DNA of 64,000 nt from Desulfuromonas soudanensis (GCF_001278055.1 NZ_CP010802.1:3100001-3164000); one strand, 5' to 3'; shown: positions 31,083 to 40,360, counted from the first letter of the stretch. Numbers and translations are program-made. The notes: a model not told the origin generated them from the letters alone.

Positions 31083-31111
31083 TATATACACCAGCAGCAT
31101 TTCGATTGCAA
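31083..31111 (-). promoter_or_regulatory. Possible second promoter of the tRNA-tuf operon
   Basis: TTGCAA and TATATA on the minus strand are 17 bases apart. The transcript would start only about five bases before tRNA-Thr, so this may be a weak or processing-related site. Confidence 0.35.
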
Positions 31112-31153
31112 GGTTTTTTTCACCCCGGCACACAATCGCCTGACGAGGCAGAA

Positions 31154-31182
31154 CTTATATTTCATTTGCCGGGGCTTGTCAA
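31154..31182 (-). promoter_or_regulatory. Promoter of the tRNA-tuf-rpmG-secE-nusG operon
   Basis: TTGACA (31177-31182) and TATAAG (31154-31159) on the minus strand with a 17-base spacer, a near-consensus sigma-70 site. The first tRNA starts about 80 bases downstream. Confidence 0.8.
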
Positions 31183-31251
31183 CATCCTTTGATTTTTTTT
31201 GAATTTCTCTCCAGCCCCAAAGGAGACAGGGACGTCGGCCGGCCCGGCGCC

Positions 31252-31971
31252 TCAGGAGCAGGAATCGAATCCTTCCCTTTCGAGATAGGCGCGGATTTCT
31301 TCTTTATCGTCCGGCGTCAGGCCGAGAAATTCCACGCCCATCTCGTCCTGGGGAACGACGGCCTGGATCCCCGGCATCCGCCGACTCACCCAGACGACGC
31401 GGCCGCGACAGGCAATCAGGCGCCCCGTCCCGGGGAGAACGAACTGGAGAAAGACGTCGCTGTTCACGGGGAGGAGGGGGACGGCGACAATCAGGGCGCC
31501 GCCTGTCCCCAGGGTCAGCGTCGTGCCGGCCGAGAGTTCGTCCTGATTGCGGCCGCAGAAGACCCGGAGGGAGGCCCTGGCGCGGGATGTCGCCCGGGAG
31601 GTCACGTCGAGAATGCGCAGCGTCACGGCCACCAGATGCTGCCGGTCGATGGGGCGCCGGATGACCTCGTCGCACCCGGCGCGATAACAGCGGGCGTACG
31701 TCTCCCCGCTCCCGTCCGGAGCGACGATGACGACGGGTATGGAAGCCAGAAGGGGGTCGCTCTTGAGAAGGCGGCAACAGGCGTCGCCGGGGAGATCCTC
31801 CATGGCGAGATCGACAAAGACCAGATCGGGAACGTCGGCCCGGGCCATCTCCAGCGCCTGCAGGCCGTTCTGCGCCACCAGCAGGTGAAAGTTCCGCCGG
31901 CGGAAAAAAGTCCTTTCCAGCCCGCGCAGCAATTCGACGTCATCGGTGAGCAGAATCTTTTTGCGACTCAC
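31252..31971 (-). CDS. Degenerate response-regulator receiver with PilZ-like C-terminus
   Basis: 239 residues; GTG start with GAGGAG six bases upstream. Residues 4-120 form a receiver domain: acidic pair Asp10-Asp11 and phospho-acceptor Asp54 (in FVDLAM) are present, but the switch Thr/Ser is Ala84 and the invariant Lys is Arg106 (RRPID). The C-terminal half (about 130-235) looks like a PilZ domain by length and beta pattern, yet its RxxxR and D/NxSxxG motifs are weak. It could respond to c-di-GMP or serve as a phosphorylation-independent adaptor. Transcribed alone from the promoter at 32084-32112. Confidence 0.65.
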   Translation of the reverse strand: MSRKKILLTDDVELLRGLERTFFRRRNFHLLVAQNGLQALEMARADVPDLVFVDLAMEDLPGDACCRLLKSDPLLASIPVVIVAPDGSGETYARCYRAGCDEVIRRPIDRQHLVAVTLRILDVTSRATSRARASLRVFCGRNQDELSAGTTLTLGTGGALIVAVPLLPVNSDVFLQFVLPGTGRLIACRGRVVWVSRRMPGIQAVVPQDEMGVEFLGLTPDDKEEIRAYLEREGFDSCS

Positions 31972-32083
31972 TGCGATCTCCTCACCCTTGACACGCCCTG
32001 GCGCCGCCTCTCCGGGGAGAGGGCCATCCCCGCTCCCCTTCGGTCCCTATCGCCCGACAGGCTCCTGGAGAATAATTAATTCC

Positions 32084-32112
32084 TAATTATCCTTCCGAAG
32101 AGGTCTTGTCAA
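32084..32112 (-). promoter_or_regulatory. Promoter of the receiver-PilZ gene
   Basis: TTGACA (32107-32112) and TAATTA (32084-32089) on the minus strand, 17 bases apart, about 110 bases ahead of the GTG start. It is divergent from the plus-strand promoter at 32139. Confidence 0.6.
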
Positions 32113-32138
32113 TGCCAAACGACGGCCGACTCTCCCCC

Positions 32139-32167
32139 TTGACATTCATGACCGGATCGGTTATGTT
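32139..32167 (+). promoter_or_regulatory. Plus-strand promoter with no downstream protein gene
   Basis: TTGACA (32139-32144), 17 bases, TATGTT (32162-32167). No plus-strand coding region follows before the terminator at 32192-32229. Confidence 0.5.
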
Positions 32168-32171
32168 TCTA

Positions 32172-32229
32172 ACCGACAAGCGCAACATTTAGGGGCATCC
32201 CTTCCCTCCTGGGGGTGCCCCATTTTTTT
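32172..32229 (+). ncRNA. Candidate short RNA (about 55 nt)
   Basis: A near-consensus promoter ends at 32167 and an intrinsic terminator ends at 32229; between them there is room only for a 50-60 base transcript. The rest of the 312-base gap between rlmB and the receiver gene holds nothing else that I can see. No similarity to a known RNA family was recognised, and expression is unproven. Confidence 0.3.
32192..32229 (+). terminator. Intrinsic terminator, plus strand
   Basis: Stem GGGGCATCCC/GGGGGTGCCCC with a nine- to ten-base loop, followed directly by ATTTTTTTG. The U-run is on the plus strand, although both flanking genes are on the minus strand; on the minus strand it may still give a weak stop for rlmB transcripts. 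Confidence 0.65.
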
Positions 32230-32283
32230 GTCCCACGTTTCCCCGGGTCAGGACGAACCGGTCCCCCCTCGGCCCCCCCTGAT

Positions 32284-33045
32284 TTATCCCTCCTGAACAC
32301 CCTTCTCTTTTCCCAGCCGTTGCCGCACCACCTCGAAGAGGGCCACCCCCGCAGCGACCGAGGCGTTGAGGGAGGAAACGCTGCCATGCATGGGGATCGA
32401 CAGAAGATGGTCGCAGTGGCGACTGACGTTGGGGCGCATCCCCGCACCTTCGCTGCCGACCACCAAAGCCAGGTCCCCCGAAAGTTCGGCCTGGTAGAGG
32501 GTGGTGGCGCTCTCTCCGGCCAGACCGTAGATCCACACCCCCTCCCCTTTCAGGGCCTCGAGGGTCCGGGAGAGGTTGGTCACCTGACAGAGGAGAATAT
32601 GCTCCAGGGCTCCGGCGCTGGCCTTGTCCACCACCCCCGTCACCGGGCAGGCCCGGTCCTTGGGGACGATGACCCCGTGGCAGCCGCCGGCCTCGGCGCT
32701 GCGCAGGATCGCCCCCAGGTTATGGGGATCGGTGATGCCGTCGAGCACGACGAAGAACGCCTTCTCCCCCGAATTGCGCCACAGTGCGACCAGGTCCTCG
32801 AACGCCACATAGGCGAAGGGTTCGATGCGCAGCACCGCCCCCTGATGATGGGGATTTCCCGCCAGCCGATCGAGATCCCCCTTGTCCCGCATGCGCATCG
32901 GGACCCCCGCCGTCTGCGCCTCGGCGATCAACTCCTCGATCCGCGCCGAACGCTGATCGCGGGCGACGAACATTTCGAGGGGACGCCGCCGCACCCCCTG
33001 CAACCCCTCCCGCACCGGATTGATTCCGTAAACAAATTCCGACAT
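32284..33045 (-). CDS. rlmB: 23S rRNA (guanosine-2'-O-)-methyltransferase RlmB
   Basis: 253 residues. The N-terminal L30e-like RNA-binding domain (VYGINPVREGL and IEELIAEAQ) is followed by a SpoU/TrmH trefoil-knot domain with motif 1 NLGAILRSAEA, motif 2 VVGSEGAGM and motif 3 IPMHGSVSSLNASVAAG. By family it methylates G2251 of 23S rRNA; a tRNA Gm18 role is less likely given the L30e domain. It follows pyrF by three bases. Confidence 0.92.
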   Translation of the reverse strand: MSEFVYGINPVREGLQGVRRRPLEMFVARDQRSARIEELIAEAQTAGVPMRMRDKGDLDRLAGNPHHQGAVLRIEPFAYVAFEDLVALWRNSGEKAFFVVLDGITDPHNLGAILRSAEAGGCHGVIVPKDRACPVTGVVDKASAGALEHILLCQVTNLSRTLEALKGEGVWIYGLAGESATTLYQAELSGDLALVVGSEGAGMRPNVSRHCDHLLSIPMHGSVSSLNASVAAGVALFEVVRQRLGKEKGVQEG

Positions 33046-33048
33046 CGG

Positions 33049-33783
33049 TCAGACGCGCTCCAGGGCAAGGGTCATTTCGGCGAGAATGGCCTCCGCCGCC
33101 GCGACGGGGTCGCTCGCCGCCGCGATCGGCCGTCCGATGACCAGATAGTCGGCTCCGGCAGCGATCGCCTCGCCGGGAGTCGTCACCCGCTTCTGGTCGT
33201 CGAGGGCGGCAAAACCGGGGCGCACGCCGGGGGTGACCACGGCAAAATCCCCGCCGCAGGCCTGACGGATCAGCCCGACCTCCCGGGGAGAGGCGACGAC
33301 GCCATCCATCCCCGCCTCCTGGGCGAGACGCGCCAGACGGGGCACCATCTCGGAGACCGGCCGATCGATGCCGACGCCGCGCAGGGTCTCCTCGGTGGAG
33401 GAGGTCAGGATCGTCACGGCCAGCAGCAGGGGACGATCCTTGTTTCCCCGGGGATAGAGGGCGTCGACTTCGGCCACGGTCTTTTCCATCATCTCCCGGC
33501 CGCCGAGGGCATGAACGTTGAACATCCGGACTCCGAGACGACAGGCCTCGACGCCGGCCATGGCGACGGTGTTGGGTATGTCGTGATACTTGAGATCGAG
33601 GAAGACCTCCCCCCCCTCGCCGCGGATCATGTGCACCACCTCCGGGCCGCAGCGGGTAAAGAGCTGCTTGCCGACCTTGAAGAGTCCGACCTGGCGATGC
33701 AGGAGCTTGACCCATTTCTCCGCATCCTCGAAACAGTCGACATCCAGGGCAAAAATCAGCCGTTTTCTGGCTTCTTCGTTCAT
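33049..33783 (-). CDS. pyrF: Orotidine 5'-phosphate decarboxylase
   Basis: 244 residues. It catalyses the last step of UMP synthesis. The catalytic DxKxxD array is in FLDLKYHDIPNT, the substrate-phosphate loop in VTPGVRP and the end of the barrel in DYLVIGRPI. The ATG overlaps the stop of the upstream DUF4388 gene by four bases (ATGA), so the two are translationally coupled. Confidence 0.97.
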   Translation of the reverse strand: MNEEARKRLIFALDVDCFEDAEKWVKLLHRQVGLFKVGKQLFTRCGPEVVHMIRGEGGEVFLDLKYHDIPNTVAMAGVEACRLGVRMFNVHALGGREMMEKTVAEVDALYPRGNKDRPLLLAVTILTSSTEETLRGVGIDRPVSEMVPRLARLAQEAGMDGVVASPREVGLIRQACGGDFAVVTPGVRPGFAALDDQKRVTTPGEAIAAGADYLVIGRPIAAASDPVAAAEAILAEMTLALERV

Positions 33784-35009
33784 TCACTCCTCCCGATAAG
33801 GGTTTTAACGCGCCGGGAAATCTCCTGAACCCGCCGGATCAGATCGGCCGACTCGCTGACGCCCAGATCCCGCCGCGCGGCGATACATTCCATGTAGACC
33901 ACCTCGCTGAGGGCATCGGCGAGAAGGCGCTTCTTTTCCCCCTCCTCGAGGCCGGCAAGGTTGGCCAGGATCCTGGTGCCGTCGACGGCGCCGTCTCCCT
34001 GGAAAGAGACATCCCGGAAGACGTAGGAGAAGGGCTGGGGGAGATCCCGCAGAAAGGTGCGCAATTCCTGCTCGAATCCGCTGTTTTTTTCACTGACACG
34101 GCGAAAAAGGGAGACCAGGGCGCCGTTGAAGACCGAGAGGATCTCGCCGAGATCGCCGTCGATGGCCACCTCCGCGGCCTCCTCGAGGCGCACCGCCCCC
34201 TTTTCGAGAAGGTGGTAGAGGATCTTGAGGGCTTCGAACTCCCCGAGGGCGCTCTTGCGCAGGGTCGTCCTCACGTCGTAGCGCCCCTGGCGGAGCAACC
34301 GGACCATGCGCTCCTCGGCGGGGCTGAGCCCCTCCTCCTTTTCGCCGGTCGGCACCGGCAAGAGATCGAAAGAGGGGATGCGGCGCAGAAAGAGGGCCCG
34401 TTCATCGACCCGCTGCAGTCCCTCCATGATCAGGTTCTGGGTGCTCATGGAGAGGCGAACGATTTCCTCCTTCTCGAGGACCTTGGCGACGAAGGAGTAG
34501 CTCCCCTGATGAAAGGCGAAAAGATGGTAGACGATGGCTTCAACCTGATTGCGGCTGGCCAGCCACAGATCCTTGGGGGTGACGACCTTCCTGTCGACGA
34601 GAATCTTGCCGATGGTGGTGCGTCCGGTGGCAAACTGCCGGGCCTTCTGCAGCGTCTCCTGGTCGACCTTTCCCAGGGAGCTGAGAACCTCGCCCAGATC
34701 CTCCTCGGGGAAGGTGCTGGTGGCGAAGACGATTTCTCCCTGCTGGAAGTAGAGGGACTTGGTGCCGCCGGCAAGGTAAAAGCGCAGCACTCCGGTCTTG
34801 CGGAACATGTTGAAAAAGGAGAGGAGATCGGCCACCCCCAGTTCGCCGAGGATCCCGGTGAGGACCAACGGCTCACCGGGATCGGGGGAGGTCAGCAGCA
34901 GGTGCTGACCCGAGTAGGAGGAGAGTTCGAGGGCGCGGGACCCGATCTCCCGGGCCGCCTGCTGGGGAACGGCGATGCGACCGTTGCTGTCAATGGTGAT
35001 CTTGCTCAT
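33780..35009 (-). CDS. DUF4388 (PATAN-type) protein with AbrB-like N-terminus
   Basis: 409 residues, no signal peptide or membrane span. Residues 1-45 (KITIDSNGRIAVPQQAARE) resemble an AbrB/SpoVT swapped-hairpin segment. Residues about 48-165 match the DUF4388 pattern: LTGILGELGVADLLSFFNMFRKTGVLRF, YFQQGEIVFA and IGKILVDRKVVTPKDL. The C-terminal half is helical and unrecognised. DUF4388 proteins are common in delta-proteobacteria and are thought to take part in signalling; the exact role is unknown. Between proS and pyrF. Confidence 0.7.
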   Translation of the reverse strand: MSKITIDSNGRIAVPQQAAREIGSRALELSSYSGQHLLLTSPDPGEPLVLTGILGELGVADLLSFFNMFRKTGVLRFYLAGGTKSLYFQQGEIVFATSTFPEEDLGEVLSSLGKVDQETLQKARQFATGRTTIGKILVDRKVVTPKDLWLASRNQVEAIVYHLFAFHQGSYSFVAKVLEKEEIVRLSMSTQNLIMEGLQRVDERALFLRRIPSFDLLPVPTGEKEEGLSPAEERMVRLLRQGRYDVRTTLRKSALGEFEALKILYHLLEKGAVRLEEAAEVAIDGDLGEILSVFNGALVSLFRRVSEKNSGFEQELRTFLRDLPQPFSYVFRDVSFQGDGAVDGTRILANLAGLEEGEKKRLLADALSEVVYMECIAARRDLGVSESADLIRRVQEISRRVKTLIGRSE

Positions 35010-35064
35010 GACCTCGACCTACCCTTCCCTGTGTTGTCAACCTGGAGATCCGGGGACGCGCGGC

Positions 35065-36777
35065 TCAGAGCAGGGCCTTGCGGACCCGCTCGGTCAGAAG
35101 TCCGGCCGCCTCGGCCAGCGGAAGCATGGTGCGCTCCCCGCCCCGGCGTTCCTGGAGCTCCAGCGCCCCCTCCTTGAGACCCCGGGCGCCGACGGTGACC
35201 CGCAGCGGAATGCCGATGAGGTCGGCATCCTTGAACTTGCTGCCGGGGCGCTCGTCGCGGTCGTCGAGAAGGACCTCGATCCCCGAATCCTGAAGGGCCC
35301 GGTAGAGGTCGACGGCGGCGGCGTTGACCGCCTCGTCGTTGGGGTTGACCATGGTGACCAGCACCTGAAAGGGGGCGATCGGCATGGGAAAGATGATCCC
35401 GTTCTCGTCGTGGTTCTGCTCGATGGCCGCGGCGACGGTGCGGCCGACGCCGATCCCGTAGCACCCCATGATCAGCAGCCGCTCCTGCCCCTGGTCGTCG
35501 AGGACCGTGGCGTTCAGGGCCTTGGAGTACTTGGTGCCGAGCTTGAAGACGTGACCGACCTCGATCCCCCGCCAGCTCTCCAGTTTGCCGGCGCAGCGCG
35601 GGCACGGGTCGCCGGCCACGGCCTGGCGCAGATCGGCCAGAGCCTCCACGGAAAAATCCCGACCGAGATTGACGCCGGCGAGGTGCAGGTCCTTCTCGTT
35701 GGCGCCGCAGATGAAGTCGGCCATCCCCGCCACCTCGTGGTCGGCGAGGATGCGCAAAGAAAGGCCGACGGGGCCGGCAAAACCGCTCGGCGCGCCGGTG
35801 ACCCGGATCACCGTCTCCTCGCTGGCCAGTTCGACCTCGTTGCACCCGAGAAGCCGGCAGAGCTTGATCTCGTTGAGTTCGCGGTCGCCGCGCAGGAGGA
35901 CGGCGAGATGTTCGCCGCCGTCGGTCTGCAGGATCAACGTCTTGACCAGGCGCTCGGGAGCCGTCTCGAGGAAGAGGGCCACCTCCTCGATGGTCTTGCG
36001 CGCCGGAGTCAAAACCCGGGACATCTCCAAAGTCGGTGCCGGAGGAGAGGCGACGGAATTCCGGACCTCGGCCTTCTCGACGTTGGCCGCATACTGGCAG
36101 CTGTCGCAGGAGACGATGGCGTCTTCCCCCGAATCGGCCAGAACCATGAATTCGTGGGAGGCGGTGCCGCCGATGTTGCCGGTGTCGGCCTCCACCGCCC
36201 GGAATTTCAGGCCGCAGCGTTCAAAGATCCGCCGATAGGCCTGATACATCTTCTCGTAGGCGACGTCCAGCCCCTGCTCGTCGATGTCGAAGGAGTAGGC
36301 ATCCTTCATGATGAATTCGCGGCCGCGCATGAGCCCGAAGCGGGGGCGGATCTCGTCGCGGAACTTCCCCTGAATCTGGTAAAGGTTGAGGGGGAGCTGC
36401 CGGTAGGAGCGGACCTCGCGGCGGACGATATCGGTAATGACCTCCTCATGGGTCGGGCCGAGGCAGAAAGAGGTGTCCTTGCGGTCCTTGAGGCGCATCA
36501 GCTCCTTGCCGTACTGCTCCCAGCGCCCCGACTCCTCCCAGAGTTCGGCGGGGATGACCATCGGCATCAGCAGTTCGATGGCTCCGGCGCGCTCCATCTC
36601 CTCGCGGATGATCCGCTCCACCTTGCGGATGGAGCGCAGCCCCAGGGGGAGGTAGCTGTAGATCCCGGCAGCGACCTTGCGGATCATGCCGGCCCGCAGC
36701 ATGAGCTGATGGCTGGTAATCTCGGCGTCGGCGGGGGTTTCCTTGAGAGTCGACAGAAGATATTCGCTGTAGCGCAT
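35065..36777 (-). CDS. proS: Prolyl-tRNA synthetase (bacterial long type)
   Basis: 570 residues. Class II motifs: motif 1 in [19 protein letters not shown], motif 2 [21 protein letters not shown], motif 3 [18 protein letters not shown] YbaK-like editing insertion occupies about 220-400 ([22 protein letters not shown] is visible), so the enzyme probably clears Ala-tRNAPro. The C-terminal anticodon-binding domain ends the protein. Encoded after ispG, an order often seen in this group. Confidence 0.97.
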   Translation of the reverse strand: MRYSEYLLSTLKETPADAEITSHQLMLRAGMIRKVAAGIYSYLPLGLRSIRKVERIIREEMERAGAIELLMPMVIPAELWEESGRWEQYGKELMRLKDRKDTSFCLGPTHEEVITDIVRREVRSYRQLPLNLYQIQGKFRDEIRPRFGLMRGREFIMKDAYSFDIDEQGLDVAYEKMYQAYRRIFERCGLKFRAVEADTGNIGGTASHEFMVLADSGEDAIVSCDSCQYAANVEKAEVRNSVASPPAPTLEMSRVLTPARKTIEEVALFLETAPERLVKTLILQTDGGEHLAVLLRGDRELNEIKLCRLLGCNEVELASEETVIRVTGAPSGFAGPVGLSLRILADHEVAGMADFICGANEKDLHLAGVNLGRDFSVEALADLRQAVAGDPCPRCAGKLESWRGIEVGHVFKLGTKYSKALNATVLDDQGQERLLIMGCYGIGVGRTVAAAIEQNHDENGIIFPMPIAPFQVLVTMVNPNDEAVNAAAVDLYRALQDSGIEVLLDDRDERPGSKFKDADLIGIPLRVTVGARGLKEGALELQERRGGERTMLPLAEAAGLLTERVRKALL

Positions 36778-36901
36778 GGACTCTGTACCTCTTGAATGGG
36801 ATGGGAGCGGGCGGAGGGGCCGCCGGGGCGGAAAAAAGAGATAGAAACCTAGCGTATTTTATCGGGAAAAGCAAGGAAACTTCGGCCCTCTTCCCCCCGG
36901 T

Positions 36902-37963
36902 TCAGGGCTTCTCGGCGGCCACTTTCCAGGCCTCGGCCACCAGGGCGTCTGCCAGCTCGTGCTGCGGGACCTTGCGGACCACCTCGCCGCGGCGGAAGAG
37001 GAGCCCCTGACCGCGACCGCCGGCGATGCCGACATCGGCTTCCCGCGCTTCCCCGGGGCCGTTGACCACGCACCCCATGACCGCCACGGTGATCGTCTTC
37101 GGCAGGTCGTGGAGGCGTCTTTCCACCTCCTCGGCGATGGGAATCAGATCGATCTGGCAGCGTCCGCAGGTCGGGCAGCTGATGAATACCGGCCCGCGTT
37201 CCCGCAGGCCGAGGCTCTTGAGGATCTCCCAGCCGACCCGCACCTCCTCCACGGGGTCGCCGGTGAGAGAGACCCGCAGCGTGTCGCCGAGGCCGCCGTA
37301 GAGGAGGGTGCCGATGCCGACGGCGCTCTTGACGGTGCCGGCCCAGGTGGTTCCCGCCTCGGTGATCCCGATATGCAGCGGGTAGTCGACCTCGGCGGCC
37401 AGGAGGCGGTAGGCCTCGACGGTGCGGCGGATGTCCGAGGCCTTGAGGCTCACCTTGATCTCGGCGTAGCCGAGGTCCTCGAGGATGCGGATGTGACCGA
37501 GGGCGCTCTCGGCCATCGCCTCGGACGTGGGGTGGCCGTACTTCTCCAGCAGCTCCTTTTCCAGGGAGCCGCCGTTGACGCCGATGCGGATCGGGACGCG
37601 CCGCTCGGCGCAGGCCCGGACCACCTCCTCGACCTTCCAGCGCGCCCCGATGTTCCCGGGGTTGAGACGCAGCCCGGCGACCCCGGCGGAAAGGGAGGAG
37701 AGGGCCAGCTGGTAGTCGAAATGAATGTCGGCGATCACCGGCAGGGAACTTCCGGCACAGATCGACGCCAGGGCGGAGGCGGCCTCGGCATCGGGAACGG
37801 CGCAGCGCACGATCTCGCACCCGGCCTCGGCAAGACGGCGGATCTGGCCGAGGGTCGAGGGAACGTCGCGGGTGTCGGTGCTGCACATCGACTGGACGGA
37901 GACGGGGGCGCCGCCGCCGATGGCGACGGAGCCGACGTGGATCTGGCGGGTGAGGCGGGGCAT
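36902..37963 (-). CDS. ispG: 4-hydroxy-3-methylbut-2-enyl-diphosphate synthase
   Basis: 353 residues. It catalyses the penultimate step of the MEP isoprenoid pathway. The TIM-barrel part includes VQSMCSTDTRDVPSTL and RLNPGNIG; the [4Fe-4S] ligands are in CPTCGRC and CVVNGPGE, with the glutamate of NGPGE. The start at 37963 (MPRLTRQIHVG) has GGAGG eight bases upstream. The reading frame stays open far upstream, but that part is antisense to the rlmD-type gene and is not coding. Confidence 0.97.
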   Translation of the reverse strand: MPRLTRQIHVGSVAIGGGAPVSVQSMCSTDTRDVPSTLGQIRRLAEAGCEIVRCAVPDAEAASALASICAGSSLPVIADIHFDYQLALSSLSAGVAGLRLNPGNIGARWKVEEVVRACAERRVPIRIGVNGGSLEKELLEKYGHPTSEAMAESALGHIRILEDLGYAEIKVSLKASDIRRTVEAYRLLAAEVDYPLHIGITEAGTTWAGTVKSAVGIGTLLYGGLGDTLRVSLTGDPVEEVRVGWEILKSLGLRERGPVFISCPTCGRCQIDLIPIAEEVERRLHDLPKTITVAVMGCVVNGPGEAREADVGIAGGRGQGLLFRRGEVVRKVPQHELADALVAEAWKVAAEKP

Positions 37964-38089
37964 GGCGGCAACCTCCACAGGGGGGATGGCGGGGTCCTGA
38001 AAACGCCCCGGAAGGGGTCGAGTGTACCGGCGGCGCGGCGGCTGCGTCAAGCAGACAAGAGATTGACAGGAAACCGGTGAGAGGTTAAT

Positions 38090-39538
38090 GTGCCAGAATT
38101 CAAACGGACCAGCAAGGACGAGGCATTCAAGATCATGGCAAAAGAACCCCAGACTCCCCGAAAACCCGGCAAAAGGCGGACCGCCCCCCGCTCCCTGGAT
38201 ATCGTCATCGAACGCCTCAACGACGAAGGGATCGGTGTCGCCCGCCACGAAGGGAAGGACCTCCTGGTCCCCGGCGCCCTCAAGGGGGAAGCGGTCTCGG
38301 TCGTCATCGAGCATAAGGGGCAGCACCAGCTCATCGGCCGCCTCGGGAAGGTTCTGCGCAAGAGCCCCAGCCGCACCGTCGTGAACCCCTGCAAGCACGC
38401 CGGGGCCTGCCAGGGGTGCTCGCTCATCGCCATGAACTACCAGAGCCAGCTCTACTTCAAGCAGGACAAAATACGCTACGCCCTCGACGCCTACGACCCC
38501 CTCAAGGGGATCCGGCTCCACCCGGTCTGGGGAGCGGCCCATCCCTTCGGCTATCGCACCAACGCCAAGCTGGTCATGGGGAAGGAGCGGGGGAAGGTCA
38601 AGATCGGCCTCTACCGCCGTGGCTCCCACGACGTCGTCGACATCGAGGACTGCCCCCTGCACCACCCGCTGATCAACCGCATCGCCAAGGTCGTCAAGGA
38701 CGAGGTTGAGCGCCAGGAAATCTACATCTACAACTCCGTCACCCGTCGCGGCCTCCTGCGTTACCTGGCCATCAAGGTCAGTCCGGGACTGGGCAAGGCG
38801 ATGGTGACCTTCGTTACCGCCGAGCGCAACTTCCGCGAACTGACCCATATGGCCAAAGGACTCAAAAGCAAGGTCCCCGAAGTCGTCTCGGTGCAGCAGA
38901 ACATCAACCCCTCCTCGGGCAACGTCATCCTCGGCAAGGAGACGGTGCGCATCCTCGGCACACCCGACCTCATCGACCAGGTCGGCGACATCCAGCTGCG
39001 CATCGCCCCGTCCTCCTTCTTCCAGGTCAACAACGACCAGGCCGCCCGCATCTATCAACTGGTGCGCGAGTGGGCCGCCCTTGCCCCCGGCGACTGCGCC
39101 GTCGATCTCTACTGCGGCATCGGCGGCATCGCCATGAACCTGGCCCGGGACGGCGCCCGGGTCATCGGTATCGAGGTCGTCGAGGAGGCGGTGCGCAACG
39201 CCCGGGAGAACGCCCGGATGAACAACATCCGTACCTGCACCTTTGTCGCCGGCGACGCCGCCGAACTCGTCCACGACCTCGCCCTGGAGATCCCCCCCGG
39301 TGGCGTCGCGGTGGTCAACCCCCCGCGTAGCGGCTGCGACCGCGAGGTCCTCGAGGCCCTGGCCGGACTCGAGCCGCGCACCCTGATCTACGTCTCCTGC
39401 AACCCCCTGACCCTGGCCCGGGACCTGGACATCCTTTCCTCCCTCGGCTACCGCACCGAGGAGATCCAGCCGGTGGACATGTTCCCCCAGACGCCCCACA
39501 TCGAAGCCGTGGCCCGGCTGGTGCCGGCGCAGGGGTAG
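38090..39538 (+). CDS. rlmD: RlmD-type 23S rRNA (uracil-5-)-methyltransferase
   Basis: 482 residues. After a basic N-terminus there is a TRAM-like domain (LDIVIERLNDEGIGVARHEGK), then the four [4Fe-4S] cysteines in CKHAGACQGC and EDCPLHH. The SAM domain shows VDLYCGIGGIAMNLA and GIEVVEEAV; catalytic motifs are NPPRSGCDREV and YVSCNPLTLARDL. By family it makes m5U in 23S rRNA; RlmD and RlmC/TrmFO-like specificities cannot be told apart by eye. GTG start. The protein is divergent from ispG. Confidence 0.85.
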   Translation: MPEFKRTSKDEAFKIMAKEPQTPRKPGKRRTAPRSLDIVIERLNDEGIGVARHEGKDLLVPGALKGEAVSVVIEHKGQHQLIGRLGKVLRKSPSRTVVNPCKHAGACQGCSLIAMNYQSQLYFKQDKIRYALDAYDPLKGIRLHPVWGAAHPFGYRTNAKLVMGKERGKVKIGLYRRGSHDVVDIEDCPLHHPLINRIAKVVKDEVERQEIYIYNSVTRRGLLRYLAIKVSPGLGKAMVTFVTAERNFRELTHMAKGLKSKVPEVVSVQQNINPSSGNVILGKETVRILGTPDLIDQVGDIQLRIAPSSFFQVNNDQAARIYQLVREWAALAPGDCAVDLYCGIGGIAMNLARDGARVIGIEVVEEAVRNARENARMNNIRTCTFVAGDAAELVHDLALEIPPGGVAVVNPPRSGCDREVLEALAGLEPRTLIYVSCNPLTLARDLDILSSLGYRTEEIQPVDMFPQTPHIEAVARLVPAQG

Positions 39539-39620
39539 AAAAGCTCGGATGGCCCTTGCAACCGATGGCCCTTCCCCCTATAGTTAGGCGCACCATCGAC
39601 TATAATCTTCCGGAGAACCG

Positions 39621-40202
39621 ATGAAGACCCTGGACTGCCGCGCCCACAAATGCCCCCACCCCGTCGTGGAAACCCGCAAGGCCCTCCTTGCCGCTCCCGA
39701 CGCCCCCCTGCGGGTCCTCCTCGGCGATCCGATTGCGGTGGAAAACGTCAGCCGCCTCGTCAGGACCCTCGGTTTCAACATCATAACCGGCGACACCGAA
39801 GGGGGCGTCTCCCTCGAGCTGACCCCGGGGAGCACCGTTCAGAAGAAAGGCGCGGCGGCCATCCAGGGGAAGACCGTGGCGCTCATTGCCGCCGACACCC
39901 TCGGCAGCGGCAGCGACGAGCTGGGGCGGATCCTGCTGAAGAACTACTTCTTCACCCTCACCGAACTCGAGGTCGTCCCCGACGTCCTCCTTTTCGTCAA
40001 TGCCGGGGTCAAGCTGACCTGCACCTGCTCCGAAGTCCTCGAGGCCCTCGACAAGATCGCCTGCATGGGGACCGATATCGCTTCCTGCGGCCTGTGCCTC
40101 GAATTCTTCCACCTCAAGGGTGATCTCAAAGCCGGCCGCTCCACCAACATGCTGGAGATCGCCGAAACGTTGCAGCACGCCGGGCGGATCATCCGCCTTT
40201 AA
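39621..40202 (+). CDS. yedF: Selenium metabolism protein YedF
   Basis: 193 residues. The N-terminal TusA-like domain has the conserved CPxP cysteine (HKCPHPVVETRKAL); the C-terminal DsrE-like part includes GSGSDELGRILLKNYFFTL and CTCSEVLEALDKIACMGTDIASCGLCLEFF with several cysteines. YedF is linked to selenocysteine users by co-occurrence, possibly as a selenium carrier. Immediately followed by tRNA-Sec at 40222, which supports the assignment. Confidence 0.88.
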   Translation: MKTLDCRAHKCPHPVVETRKALLAAPDAPLRVLLGDPIAVENVSRLVRTLGFNIITGDTEGGVSLELTPGSTVQKKGAAAIQGKTVALIAADTLGSGSDELGRILLKNYFFTLTELEVVPDVLLFVNAGVKLTCTCSEVLEALDKIACMGTDIASCGLCLEFFHLKGDLKAGRSTNMLEIAETLQHAGRIIRL

Positions 40203-40221
40203 CATTGCACAACCCCTTTTT

Positions 40222-40317
40222 GGGAGTAGGCAGTAGTCTGGTGACGCTCCCGGTCTTCAAAACCGGTGGGGGGCGTATCCCGTCCCCGGTGGGTTCGATT
40301 CCCATGTACTCCCGCCA
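40222..40317 (+). tRNA. selC: tRNA-Sec (TCA)
   Basis: 96 bases including the encoded CCA, with the long variable arm typical of tRNA-Sec. The acceptor GGGAGTA pairs with TACTCCC; the anticodon loop CTTCAAA gives anticodon TCA, which reads UGA. It shows that the organism makes selenoproteins. selC is a well-known insertion site for genomic islands, and accessory genes start right behind it. Confidence 0.96.
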
Positions 40318-40320
40318 ACA

Positions 40321-40360
40321 ACAGAAGAGGCCGGCTCCCGAAGGAGCCGGCCTCTTCTGT
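40321..40360 (+). terminator. 18-bp-stem palindrome after selC (repeat copy 1)
   Basis: Perfect 18-base stem (ACAGAAGAGGCCGGCTCC and its complement) closed by CGAA, i.e. a UUCG tetraloop on the other strand, followed by CTTTGTTG. It acts plausibly as the selC terminator. The identical 40 bases recur at 42064-42103, and the 28-base core recurs at 63291-63318. Confidence 0.8.

Noticed and set aside
37964-39499. An extended N-terminus for ispG
   Set aside because: The frame is open only because it is antisense to the RlmD-type gene. The start at 37963 has a good ribosome-binding site and matches the family.
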